Positions 23,413 through 31,172 of a stretch of 61,891 bases of DNA are shown one piece after another. This DNA is from an uncultured Prevotellaceae bacterium (GTDB lineage: Bacteria; Bacteroidota; Bacteroidia; Bacteroidales; Bacteroidaceae). The notes under the pieces are model-generated. The model was given only the letters and a program-made list of their open reading frames with translations, was not told where the DNA came from and did no database searches. Every line of letters starts with the position of its first letter. The first letter of the stretch is position 1. The stretch is taken from contig CADCET010000014.1 in the NCBI GenBank assembly GCA_902800495.1, positions 1 to 61,891 on the forward strand, in the 5' to 3' direction. The translations under genes and the position numbers were made by a program.

Positions 23413-25902
23413 TTATTCCGCATTCTCCTCCCGGTATTCTAACGGCGTCATGTGGAACTTGTGGTAGAACTTGGATATCATGTAGTTGGGCGAGACGAAG
23501 CCACAATCAATCGCCACCTGCTCAACGGTCTTGTCCGTCGCACAAATCATCCGCGCTACTTGGTCTAAGCGCTGCGAGCGTATCAGCGCACGCGGACTCT
23601 TGTAGATATTCTCCGACACCATCTCGTACAACTCCAGCAACTCCATGTCGGTGGCCTGCGACAGCATGTGCATCGAGAACGGACGGCCATTACGCTCATG
23701 GACGAAGGGAATGACCTTGAGCATCACGTCGACAAACTCGCTGCTCAACTCCACCTGCGACTCCTGGTCGTTGCCGTAGATCTCCTCCTGCGTAGGCGAC
23801 AGTTTCTCAGAGTTCAGACTGTCACAGCGCTCAACAAACACCTTGATTCGGCGGATGACATCGCCCTCCTCGTTGTTACGCTTCATGCGCAGACGCGTAT
23901 TGCGGTTGTAGATAACAAAGTTGACGACGGCCAATGCCAAGATAATCAGTCCGAAAATGACCATGATGCCCGTCGTGCGCCACCAGGGCTGGTTCACGCG
24001 GACCACCCACTGATAGGGTTTGCCAATAAATTTTCCTGGTACGGTGGAGGCCTGCACCTCAATGTGGTAGGTGCCTGGCTCCAAGGCCAACAGCGGCAGG
24101 TGCAGCAGTCCTCGCCTGTCGACAAGTCCGTTGGCACCGAAATACGAGAACTCCTTCCACTCCGGATTAAGCTCCTTGACGCGCGTTCTGTAGACCGTCT
24201 GCAACGGACGGGCATAGTTCAAGGCCGAGAACGTCAGCGAGATGGAGTTCTGGTCGTAGTTCAGGTTGATTTCCTTCGTACGGGTGATAGCCTTCTCCAA
24301 CACCACTTCGCCGTTCACCTTCTCGCCGGCGGTGACGTCGATGCCGTTCACCATCAGCTTCGTCAGCTTGGGGTGCATCTCGTAAGCATCCTGCTCAAAG
24401 AACGACATGAAGTTGGCAGGATTGAAGGTCACTACGTGGTCGATGGCCTGCATCACAATCTCGCCATTGTCCAACTTCAGCACCTTGGCATCGACGAAGG
24501 TCTCGTTGGGCACTTTGTCGTCGCGGCTGAAGCTGAACACCCGCTTGACGACATCGCCCTTGATGAACACGCAGGAGATGCCGAAGCTGGTGCTGGCCCA
24601 GATGTTGTGCATATCGTCTTCGATGATGGCGTGGATGACGTCGTTCAGCAGACCGTTCTTGTGCGAGAAGACAACAGGTTCTGCCTGTGGCGAGGTGTAC
24701 AGATACAATCCGTTGGGCGTAGCAACCCACGTCCACTGGCGACTGTCAATAAGCATCATACTGGCTTTCTTGCCCTTGAACTCAAGGATGCCGTTCAGCG
24801 GAGACATCATGGCTCCATACTGTATAGCCAAGGGGTCCTGCCACGAGAGAACGCGGAAGTTGGTATGGACGGGACGGTCGTACAACAGGCCGCGCTTCTC
24901 CGTACCCATCCACATACCCCCCTGCAGGTCGAACTCTATCGTATTGACATCGGTCTCAAGCTCACGCCCGTTGTCGAGCGTCAGCTTCTGATGGTGTACC
25001 GTCTCGCCCGTCTTCAAGTCCCACGTCATATAGCCCAACGCCGCCGCAATGTACAGCTTACCGTCGTTGACCACCATGTTGTTCAGATGATACTCCGAGC
25101 GCATAATCTCCGTCCACTCGCGCCGCGCCACATTATAGCGCAGCAGGATGGCCCCGTAGGCAGCGTCGCTATTGCGAATCAGGTAGATGTCGCCGTCGTT
25201 CACCAGATGTACACAGCTGCGGCTGTAGAACCGTCCGTCCTCAGCGCCATAAGGTGTGGTCTGATAGAGCAGCTTGCCACGCTCCAGGTCGTAGCACTTC
25301 AACAGCCCGTTGTCGTAGAACAAGAACAGGTATTTCTTGTCGACCACCTCAATGTCCTGCAGGCTCAAACCCTTCTGCAGCACAAACTTCCAGCGGTATT
25401 TGCTGCAGTAAGCATAGCTGTCACCATAAATGTCGCCTGCCACGCGGTTCATGCAGAGCCACACGTCGCCGTTCATGTCGACAAACATATCGTTCACGTG
25501 ACTACGGGCACCATAAGTGGCAAACACGCTGTCAACATTTGTGAAGTAGCGCTCCGTCGTCAGGTTCACACAGCTCACCACATACTTGTTCTTCAGCCAC
25601 AGGTGGTGGTTGTTATCATAATAAAGGTGGTAATGGCCGTTGTAGTCTTCCAGTTTGTACTTCACCTCCTGCTCGCTGTCAATATGCGAGAAGTTGGCAC
25701 CGTCGTAGAAGTTGATGTTGCCAATCGTCGTGATGGTCATACGGCCCGTAAACGTGCATTTGATGGTCTGCGCAGAGTTGTCGGCCAAGCCGTCGGAGGC
25801 CGTAATAGTGCGGAACACGCGTCCCTCGTCCGATTCAGCTTTCGCCTGTAAGGTTAAGGCCTGTAGCAGCAGCAGGAGTATGAATTGATATGTTGATTTC
25901 AT
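23413..25902 (-). CDS. Membrane-spanning AraC-family regulator with beta-propeller sensor
   Basis: An 829-residue one-protein sensor-regulator. Residues 1-22 are a signal peptide. Residues about 25-560 contain propeller-type repeats (for example 'WTWVATPNGLYLYT', 'MHNIWASTSFGISCVFIKGD'). A Y_Y_Y-like domain ends near 'GTYHIEVQASTVPGK'. One transmembrane helix follows ('GIMVIFGLIILALAVVNFVI'). The cytoplasmic end is an AraC DNA-binding domain with two helix-turn-helices ('MHMLSQATDMELLELYEMVS', 'TVEQVAIDCGFVSPNYMISK'). The layout is like a Bacteroides hybrid two-component system but without histidine kinase and receiver domains. Such regulators usually sense glycans; the ligand is unknown. Promoter at 25925-25956. 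Confidence 0.88.
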   Translation of the reverse strand: MKSTYQFILLLLLQALTLQAKAESDEGRVFRTITASDGLADNSAQTIKCTFTGRMTITTIGNINFYDGANFSHIDSEQEVKYKLEDYNGHYHLYYDNNHHLWLKNKYVVSCVNLTTERYFTNVDSVFATYGARSHVNDMFVDMNGDVWLCMNRVAGDIYGDSYAYCSKYRWKFVLQKGLSLQDIEVVDKKYLFLFYDNGLLKCYDLERGKLLYQTTPYGAEDGRFYSRSCVHLVNDGDIYLIRNSDAAYGAILLRYNVARREWTEIMRSEYHLNNMVVNDGKLYIAAALGYMTWDLKTGETVHHQKLTLDNGRELETDVNTIEFDLQGGMWMGTEKRGLLYDRPVHTNFRVLSWQDPLAIQYGAMMSPLNGILEFKGKKASMMLIDSRQWTWVATPNGLYLYTSPQAEPVVFSHKNGLLNDVIHAIIEDDMHNIWASTSFGISCVFIKGDVVKRVFSFSRDDKVPNETFVDAKVLKLDNGEIVMQAIDHVVTFNPANFMSFFEQDAYEMHPKLTKLMVNGIDVTAGEKVNGEVVLEKAITRTKEINLNYDQNSISLTFSALNYARPLQTVYRTRVKELNPEWKEFSYFGANGLVDRRGLLHLPLLALEPGTYHIEVQASTVPGKFIGKPYQWVVRVNQPWWRTTGIMVIFGLIILALAVVNFVIYNRNTRLRMKRNNEEGDVIRRIKVFVERCDSLNSEKLSPTQEEIYGNDQESQVELSSEFVDVMLKVIPFVHERNGRPFSMHMLSQATDMELLELYEMVSENIYKSPRALIRSQRLDQVARMICATDKTVEQVAIDCGFVSPNYMISKFYHKFHMTPLEYREENAE

Positions 25903-25924
25903 ATAGTTTCAGGTTTCTTGGCCA

Positions 25925-25956
25925 CAAAGATACGCAAAAAGGAGAGAAGTTCCAAA
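25925..25956 (-). promoter_or_regulatory. Promoter of the AraC-type sensor gene
   Basis: Minus-strand TTTG (25953-25956), a 20-bp gap, TATCTTTG (25925-25932), 23 bp upstream of the ATG. Confidence 0.75.
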
Positions 25957-26008
25957 TTTTTGACCCAAAAAAGAGACAATCTTTAGAAAAATCACGAATC
26001 TGTTTCAT

Positions 26009-26074
26009 CTAAAGCCATTTCGTCACCCCAAATGGCTTATTCCGACACACGAAATAACCCATTCGGGGTGACGG
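26009..26074. repeat. 22-bp repeat family, second locus
   Basis: Three 22-mers: one inverted (26009-26030, AAGCCATTTCGTCACCC) and two direct (26031-26052, AATGGCTTATTCCGACAC; 26053-26074). The direct unit matches the 7450 array at most positions. The flanks CGTCACCCC and GGGGTGACG also pair, so RNA could fold into a hairpin. Confidence 0.7.
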
Positions 26075-26102
26075 TATGACTATGTTACAACGGTAACAGA
26101 AC

Positions 26103-27905
26103 TTACTCTATGATACGCACACCGCCCTTGTCGGCACTCGACACACTCTGGGCGTAGGCACGCAGGGCCTTGCTGACCACGCGGTTGCGCTTCAGCGGCT
26201 GCTGCGGACGCTCGGCCAACTCCTCGTCGGTGAGCTTCACGTTGATGCTGCGCGAAGGGATGTCGATGACGATAATGTCGCCATCCTTGATTTTGCCGAT
26301 GTTGCCACCGTTGGCTGCCTCCGGCGAGATATGGCCGATGGAGAGTCCGCTGGTGCCGCCCGAGAAACGGCCGTCGGTAATGAGGGCGCACTCCTTGCCA
26401 AGGTGCATACTCTTAATATAAGAGGTGGGATAGAGCATCTCCTGCATACCGGGACCTCCCTTCGGGCCTTCGTGGGTGATGACGACGCAGTCGCCCTTCT
26501 TCACACGTCCACCAAGAATGCCCTCGCAGGCGTCCTCCTGAGAGTCGAACACCACGGCGGGACCCTCAAAGTGCCAGAGGCTCTCGTCGACGCCGGCAGT
26601 CTTCACCACGCAGCCGTCCTGGGCGATGTTGCCGAAGAGTACGGCCAGACCGCCGTCCTTGGTGTAGGCATGTTCGATGTCGCGGATACAGCCGGCCGTA
26701 CGGTCGGTGTCGAGCGTCTCCCATTGGGTGTCCTGCGACCCCATGACCGTCGAGAAGCGTCCTCCGGGGGCGCTGCGGTAGATGCGATCTGCTTCTGAAT
26801 CAATGGTAGCGCCGGTGATACTATACTTGACGATGTCCTCGCCCAGCGTAGCACCATTCACGCGCTTGCAGTCGAGCTTCAGCAGGCCGCCCTTGGCCAG
26901 CTCGCCCATAATGCCAAGTATGCCGCCAGCGCGGTTCTCTTCCTGGATGGAGTATTTCTGCCAGTTGGGAGCTAATTTGCAGAGGAAAGGCACCTTACGC
27001 GACAGTGCGTCGATATCGTTCATGCGGAAGTCGACGCCAGCCTCCTGAGCTACGGCCAAGAGGTGGAGCACGGTATTGGTAGAGGCTCCCATGGCGATGT
27101 CGAGCGTCATGGCGTTGAGGAAGGCGTCGCGGGTGGCTATCGAGCGCGGCAGCACGCTGTCGTCGCCCTCTTCGTAATACTTCATGGCGTTCTTCACTAT
27201 CAGCTTCGCTGCATCGCGGAACAGCTGTATGCGGTTCACGTGGGTAGCCAGGATGCTGCCGTTGCCGGGCAGCGACAGTCCGATGGCCTCGGTGAGCGAG
27301 TTCATGGAGTTGGCCGTGAACATACCCGAACAAGCTCCGCAGCCGGGGCAGGCACACTGCTCTATCTCGCGCATCTCCTCGTCGGTCACATCGGGGTCGG
27401 CACCCTTCACCATCGCCGTGATGAGGTCGGCATTCTCGCCGCGCCAGCGTCCGGCCTCCATAGGTCCTCCGCTGACGAAGACGGCGGGGATGTTCAGGCG
27501 CATGGCAGCCATGAGCATGCCCGGCGTCACCTTGTCGCAGTTCGAGATGCAGATCATGGCGTCGGCCTTGTGGGCATTGACCATGTACTCGACGGAGTCG
27601 GCAATGATGTCGCGGCTCGGCAGCGAATAGAGCATGCCGTCGTGACCCATGGCGATACCGTCGTCGATGGCTATGGTGTTGAACTCGGCGGCATAGCAGC
27701 CCAGCTTTTCTATTTCCTCGCGGACAATCTGGCCAATCTCGTGCAGATGGGTATGTCCCGGCACGAACTGGGTGAACGAATTGACGATGGCAATGATGGG
27801 CTTGCCAAACTGCTCATGCTTCATGCCCGTAGCCACCCAGAGGGCGCGGGCGCCCGCCATGCGGCGGCCTTCTGTGCACACGGCACTACGTAACTGATGT
27901 TTCAT
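26103..27905 (-). CDS. ilvD: Dihydroxy-acid dehydratase
   Basis: A 600-residue IlvD that removes water from dihydroxy-isovalerate and its methyl homologue in valine, isoleucine and leucine synthesis. The Fe-S ligands are in '[13 protein letters not shown]' and '[19 protein letters not shown]'; further conserved stretches are '[15 protein letters not shown]'-like (here '[20 protein letters not shown]') and '[20 protein letters not shown]'. Length is normal. No other ilv gene lies nearby, so the pathway is split over the genome. It starts 66 bp after tilS on the same strand. Confidence 0.97.
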   Translation of the reverse strand: MKHQLRSAVCTEGRRMAGARALWVATGMKHEQFGKPIIAIVNSFTQFVPGHTHLHEIGQIVREEIEKLGCYAAEFNTIAIDDGIAMGHDGMLYSLPSRDIIADSVEYMVNAHKADAMICISNCDKVTPGMLMAAMRLNIPAVFVSGGPMEAGRWRGENADLITAMVKGADPDVTDEEMREIEQCACPGCGACSGMFTANSMNSLTEAIGLSLPGNGSILATHVNRIQLFRDAAKLIVKNAMKYYEEGDDSVLPRSIATRDAFLNAMTLDIAMGASTNTVLHLLAVAQEAGVDFRMNDIDALSRKVPFLCKLAPNWQKYSIQEENRAGGILGIMGELAKGGLLKLDCKRVNGATLGEDIVKYSITGATIDSEADRIYRSAPGGRFSTVMGSQDTQWETLDTDRTAGCIRDIEHAYTKDGGLAVLFGNIAQDGCVVKTAGVDESLWHFEGPAVVFDSQEDACEGILGGRVKKGDCVVITHEGPKGGPGMQEMLYPTSYIKSMHLGKECALITDGRFSGGTSGLSIGHISPEAANGGNIGKIKDGDIIVIDIPSRSINVKLTDEELAERPQQPLKRNRVVSKALRAYAQSVSSADKGGVRIIE

Positions 27906-27935
27906 TCTGTTTATCGTTTTTAGTTAAATACTATT

Positions 27936-27990
27936 TTCAATCTTCAATTTTCAATGTTCAATGGTCAATGTTCAATGTTCAATCTTCATC
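27936..27990. repeat. Degenerate TTCAATG/TTCAATC heptamers at the tilS 3' end
   Basis: Seven to eight imperfect heptamers that start in the tilS-ilvD gap and run into tilS, encoding its last residues ('KIEH'). Confidence 0.75.
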
Positions 27991-29270
27991 ATCCTCCGGG
28001 TGGTGCCGTCAATGGCAAAACGCTGGTCGGTGCGTAAATCTACGAGCCACAGAATCTGGTCGTGGGCGTCGCAGACGACTAACTGGCGACGTTTCTCGAA
28101 GATCGTGTACTTGAGGTCAGTGAGATAGTCGCTGACCAGTCGCGTCCCTTTCATACCGAAAGGATGAAAGCGATCACCCGCTTGTACGGGGCGGACAATC
28201 AGCGGGAAATCAACCTTGTCGGCATCAAGGGTGGCACACGCTGACTCCCGACTGACGACAACGTCATCGGAGAGTGTTATGCGGAATTTACGGTCGTCAT
28301 GATAACAATAGGTGCCTGGCTCAGGAATGCGGAGCGTGGGTAATGGCTCTTGTCGCTTCTCGACCACCAACCGACCGCGGTCGATGACCACTTCGTGTGT
28401 CGGCGACTGGAAAGTGCGCCCAGAGGGTCCTGTCAGAGCCTCAAACGTCTGCTCCACCTGCGACGGCGTAAAACCGAGAGGCGTCAGTAGTTCGTAAAGC
28501 AGATACTCGGGTGAGGGCTGTTTCAGGAGGTCGGCCGTGTCGATGGTTGACGTGACAGATGCGAGAAAGGAGGCTACTGAAGCGTTAAACACCTTTTCAG
28601 CCTCCGCCATTCGTTGTGCCGTCTTGGCGATGTTCTCTGAAGCGGCAGGGTTGATAGTATGCAGCAGAGGGAGTACTTCGAGACGAATTTTATTACGCAC
28701 GACATCGGGCACAAGGTTGCTGCTATCGGTCACGTAGGGCTGATGGAGGTTATCAAGAAAACTGACAATCTCAGCACGGCTGATGCCTAATAATGGACGT
28801 ACGATATGACCGTTGCGTGGCCGGATACCCGTCAAACCGTGAATACCTGTTCCTCGGACGAGGTTCATCAACAGCGTCTCGACAGCATCGTCCTGATGGT
28901 GGGCCACGCAGACATCCTCGGCCCCAATATCCTGCCGCAACTGTTCGAAATAGCGGTAACGCAGTTCGCGGGCGGCCATTTCAATGCTTACTTGATGGAG
29001 TTCAGCATAAGCCTTTGTGTCAAAATGAATTATGTGAAGATGTACCTTATTCTGAAGGCATAGCGCTTTGACAAATTGCTCATCGCGGTCGGACTCCTCG
29101 CCACGCAGACGGAAGTTACAATGGGCAGCCTCTACGTCGTAACCCAACTGCTTCAGAACGAGCAGCAGAGCCACGCTGTCGGCTCCACCACTCAGCGCCA
29201 CAATATACTTGCCGCCATCATGACGGAGCAGCCGGTGGCGCTCAATAAAAGCAGTAATCTTATTCAACAT
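27972..29270 (-). CDS. tilS: tRNA(Ile) lysidine synthetase
   Basis: A 432-residue TilS. The PP-loop 'VALSGGADSVALLLVLKQLG' binds ATP; 'HCNFRLRGEESDRDEQFV' and 'VCVAHHQDDAVETLLMNLVR' are typical family motifs, and 'DRFHPFGMKGTRLVSDYLTD' marks the C-terminal domain. The enzyme adds lysine to C34 of the CAU-anticodon tRNA-Ile so that it reads AUA. The stop codon lies inside a heptamer repeat. The start overlaps the upstream methyltransferase by 11 bp. Confidence 0.95.
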   Translation of the reverse strand: MLNKITAFIERHRLLRHDGGKYIVALSGGADSVALLLVLKQLGYDVEAAHCNFRLRGEESDRDEQFVKALCLQNKVHLHIIHFDTKAYAELHQVSIEMAARELRYRYFEQLRQDIGAEDVCVAHHQDDAVETLLMNLVRGTGIHGLTGIRPRNGHIVRPLLGISRAEIVSFLDNLHQPYVTDSSNLVPDVVRNKIRLEVLPLLHTINPAASENIAKTAQRMAEAEKVFNASVASFLASVTSTIDTADLLKQPSPEYLLYELLTPLGFTPSQVEQTFEALTGPSGRTFQSPTHEVVIDRGRLVVEKRQEPLPTLRIPEPGTYCYHDDRKFRITLSDDVVVSRESACATLDADKVDFPLIVRPVQAGDRFHPFGMKGTRLVSDYLTDLKYTIFEKRRQLVVCDAHDQILWLVDLRTDQRFAIDGTTRRMMKIEH

Positions 29271-30429
29271 ATAGCACCAGTCCCTTCAGGTACTCACCCT
29301 CGGGGTGATAGATGTTTACAGGGTGATCGGCCGGCTGATGCAACTGGTGCAGGATACGCACCTTGCGACGAGCCAGGGCAGCTGCCGTAAAGACAGCATT
29401 GCGGAAGTGGTCCTTCGTCACCACCTGCGAGCAGGAGAAAGTAAACAGCAGACTGCCCGCCGGCATCTTCTCCATCGCTTTTTGGTTGAGTCGCGTGTAG
29501 CCCTTCAGCGCGTTGTACAGCGCTCCACGGTGCTTGGCAAAGGCGGGTGGGTCGAGCACGACGAGGTCGTAGCGGCCGTCCATCGTGTCGAGGAACTTAA
29601 AAGCATCCTCACAGAACGCCTGATGGCGCTGGTCGTCAGGAAAGTTCAGAGCCACGTTGCGATTAGTCAGCTCGATGGCCTTGGCGCTGCTGTCGACAGA
29701 ATGAACGAGTTCTGCCCCACCCCGCATGGCATAGAACGAGAAACCGCCGGTGTAGCAGAACATATTAAGAACCCGACGCCCTTTGGCATAGCGCTCCAAC
29801 AGCGCACGGTTCTCGCGCTGGTCGACGAAGAAGCCTGTCTTCTGGCCACGCAACCAGTCGACATAGAACTTCAGACCGTTCTCAATGGCGATGTTATCGT
29901 CGCTACCGCCATAGAGGAAACCGTTCTCGGGCTCCATAAAGGGCAGCGTCGTCTCGCTCTTATAGTAGATATTCTCAATACGGCTGCCCATCACCTCGGC
30001 CAGTTGGGTAGCTATCTGCTTACGGCATAGGTGCATACCGATACTATGAGCCTGCATGACGGCCGTCCGTCCGTAGACGTCGATAATGAGTCCTGGCAGG
30101 TGGTCGCCCTCGCCATGAACCAGCCGATAGCTGTTGCCCGTTGCCGAGTCGGCCAGTCCGATTGTCTGTCGCATCTGTAGTGCCGACAGCAGACGGGCAG
30201 CCCAGAAGCTGTCGTCGATGCTGACATCGCGGAACGACAGCACCCGCACGGCGATAGAGCCCTGCTGATAATGTCCCACAGCTATGAAATCGCCACCGGC
30301 TGTGACGACGCGGACGATGTCGCCCTCTTCGATGTCGTCATCAACATGCTGGATAGCTCCAGAGAACACCCACGGATGGAAGCGTCGCAGGCTTTCGTCC
30401 TTACCGCGCTTGAGTTGTATTGTCTTCAT
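29260..30429 (-). CDS. Class I SAM-dependent rRNA methyltransferase, RlmI-like
   Basis: A 389-residue protein from ATG 30429 ('MKTIQLKRGKDESLRRFHPW'). The N-terminal 80 residues are a PUA RNA-binding domain; the central and C-terminal parts form a Rossmann methyltransferase with 'RRVLNMFCYTGGFSFYAMRG' as the SAM loop and 'YDLVVLDPPAFAK' plus 'LFTFSCSQVV' with the catalytic Cys. RlmI makes m5C at position 1962 of E. coli 23S rRNA; that exact specificity here is inferred. The ATG is preceded by a run of 'gaagatt' repeats. Confidence 0.9.
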   Translation of the reverse strand: MKTIQLKRGKDESLRRFHPWVFSGAIQHVDDDIEEGDIVRVVTAGGDFIAVGHYQQGSIAVRVLSFRDVSIDDSFWAARLLSALQMRQTIGLADSATGNSYRLVHGEGDHLPGLIIDVYGRTAVMQAHSIGMHLCRKQIATQLAEVMGSRIENIYYKSETTLPFMEPENGFLYGGSDDNIAIENGLKFYVDWLRGQKTGFFVDQRENRALLERYAKGRRVLNMFCYTGGFSFYAMRGGAELVHSVDSSAKAIELTNRNVALNFPDDQRHQAFCEDAFKFLDTMDGRYDLVVLDPPAFAKHRGALYNALKGYTRLNQKAMEKMPAGSLLFTFSCSQVVTKDHFRNAVFTAAALARRKVRILHQLHQPADHPVNIYHPEGEYLKGLVLYVE

Positions 30430-30444
30430 ATCAATCTTCAATTT

Positions 30445-31065
30445 TCACTCTTCAATCTTCACTAAGTCATACTCCCCCGTCTGCTTCAGCCGCTCCAGTT
30501 CCTCGTAGAGCTGTATGCAAGCCCAGGCATCTGTGGCGGCATACGTCTTCTGCTTGTCGGTCAGCACGTCGCGCTCCCAGTTCGTCAGGCGCTGCGCCTT
30601 GCTGATCTGCTGTCCGAAGAGGTTGGCATAGAGTTTCTGCAGGCTAAGGTCTTCGACACCTATCTCACGCACATGGTCCTGAATATCAATGAAGGTGCCT
30701 GTCTCGAAATGTCCCATCTTATGCAGTCCGTTGATGTCGTCGTGCCACGACAAGCCAATCTTCGTCACCGTGGTATCCTCCAAAAGCCTGACGATGGCAG
30801 GCGTCAGTCCGATGATGTTCAGACGGAACAGGAAACAGAGGTCGTAGGTAGCCACCTGCAACAGGGCGACGCGATAGAATGTACCCTTTGAGAAAGAGGG
30901 CCGCGTCTCGGTATCTAATCCCAGAATAGGTTGTTTCAGCAGGAAATTGACAGCTTTCTCAGCCTGTTCTTTTGAGATAATGACGTGAATCCTTCCGTCG
31001 AACTCTGCCTTAGGCAACGTGGAGATTTTGCTTTTATCGTACTTGTTATAAATCAGTTTTTTCAT
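30445..31065 (-). CDS. 3'-5' exonuclease, RNase D/DEDDy type
   Basis: A 206-residue protein with a DnaQ-like DEDDy fold: 'PILGLDTETRPSF' (Exo I, Asp and Glu), 'KIGLSWHDDINGL' (Exo II region), and 'YAATDAWACIQLYEELERL' (Exo III, Tyr-x(3)-Asp). There is no HRDC domain, so it is shorter than RNase D; it may act on RNA 3' ends or DNA. First gene of a leftward operon with the rRNA methyltransferase, tilS and possibly ilvD. A TAATTTTG element lies 21 bp upstream. Confidence 0.9.
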   Translation of the reverse strand: MKKLIYNKYDKSKISTLPKAEFDGRIHVIISKEQAEKAVNFLLKQPILGLDTETRPSFSKGTFYRVALLQVATYDLCFLFRLNIIGLTPAIVRLLEDTTVTKIGLSWHDDINGLHKMGHFETGTFIDIQDHVREIGVEDLSLQKLYANLFGQQISKAQRLTNWERDVLTDKQKTYAATDAWACIQLYEELERLKQTGEYDLVKIEE

Positions 31066-31086
31066 TCATAAAGTGTTTACGAGGTG

Positions 31087-31094
31087 CAAAATTA
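31087..31094 (-). promoter_or_regulatory. -7 element of the exonuclease-tilS operon
   Basis: TAATTTTG on the minus strand, divergent from the ftsK promoter 44 bp away. Confidence 0.5.
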
Positions 31095-31137
31095 CAAAAA
31101 AAATCACGAAAGATAGTAAAATGTGGAATTTTTCAGT

Positions 31138-31145
31138 TACTTTTG
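31138..31145 (+). promoter_or_regulatory. -7 element of ftsK
   Basis: TACTTTTG, fits TAnnTTTG, 27 bp before the ATG. The -33 TTTG is not clear. Confidence 0.5.
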
Positions 31146-31172
31146 CACGGAAAATAAAAGTACTGATAAAAA

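Noticed and set aside
23668-25851. Rightward 727-codon open frame opposite the AraC-type gene
   Set aside because: It mirrors a gene with clear signal peptide, propeller, transmembrane and HTH motifs; the antisense product is His/Val-rich with no domain and no ribosome-binding site.
25903-26102. Riboswitch or leader upstream of the AraC-type gene
   Set aside because: The structured part lies upstream of the promoter, not in the leader.
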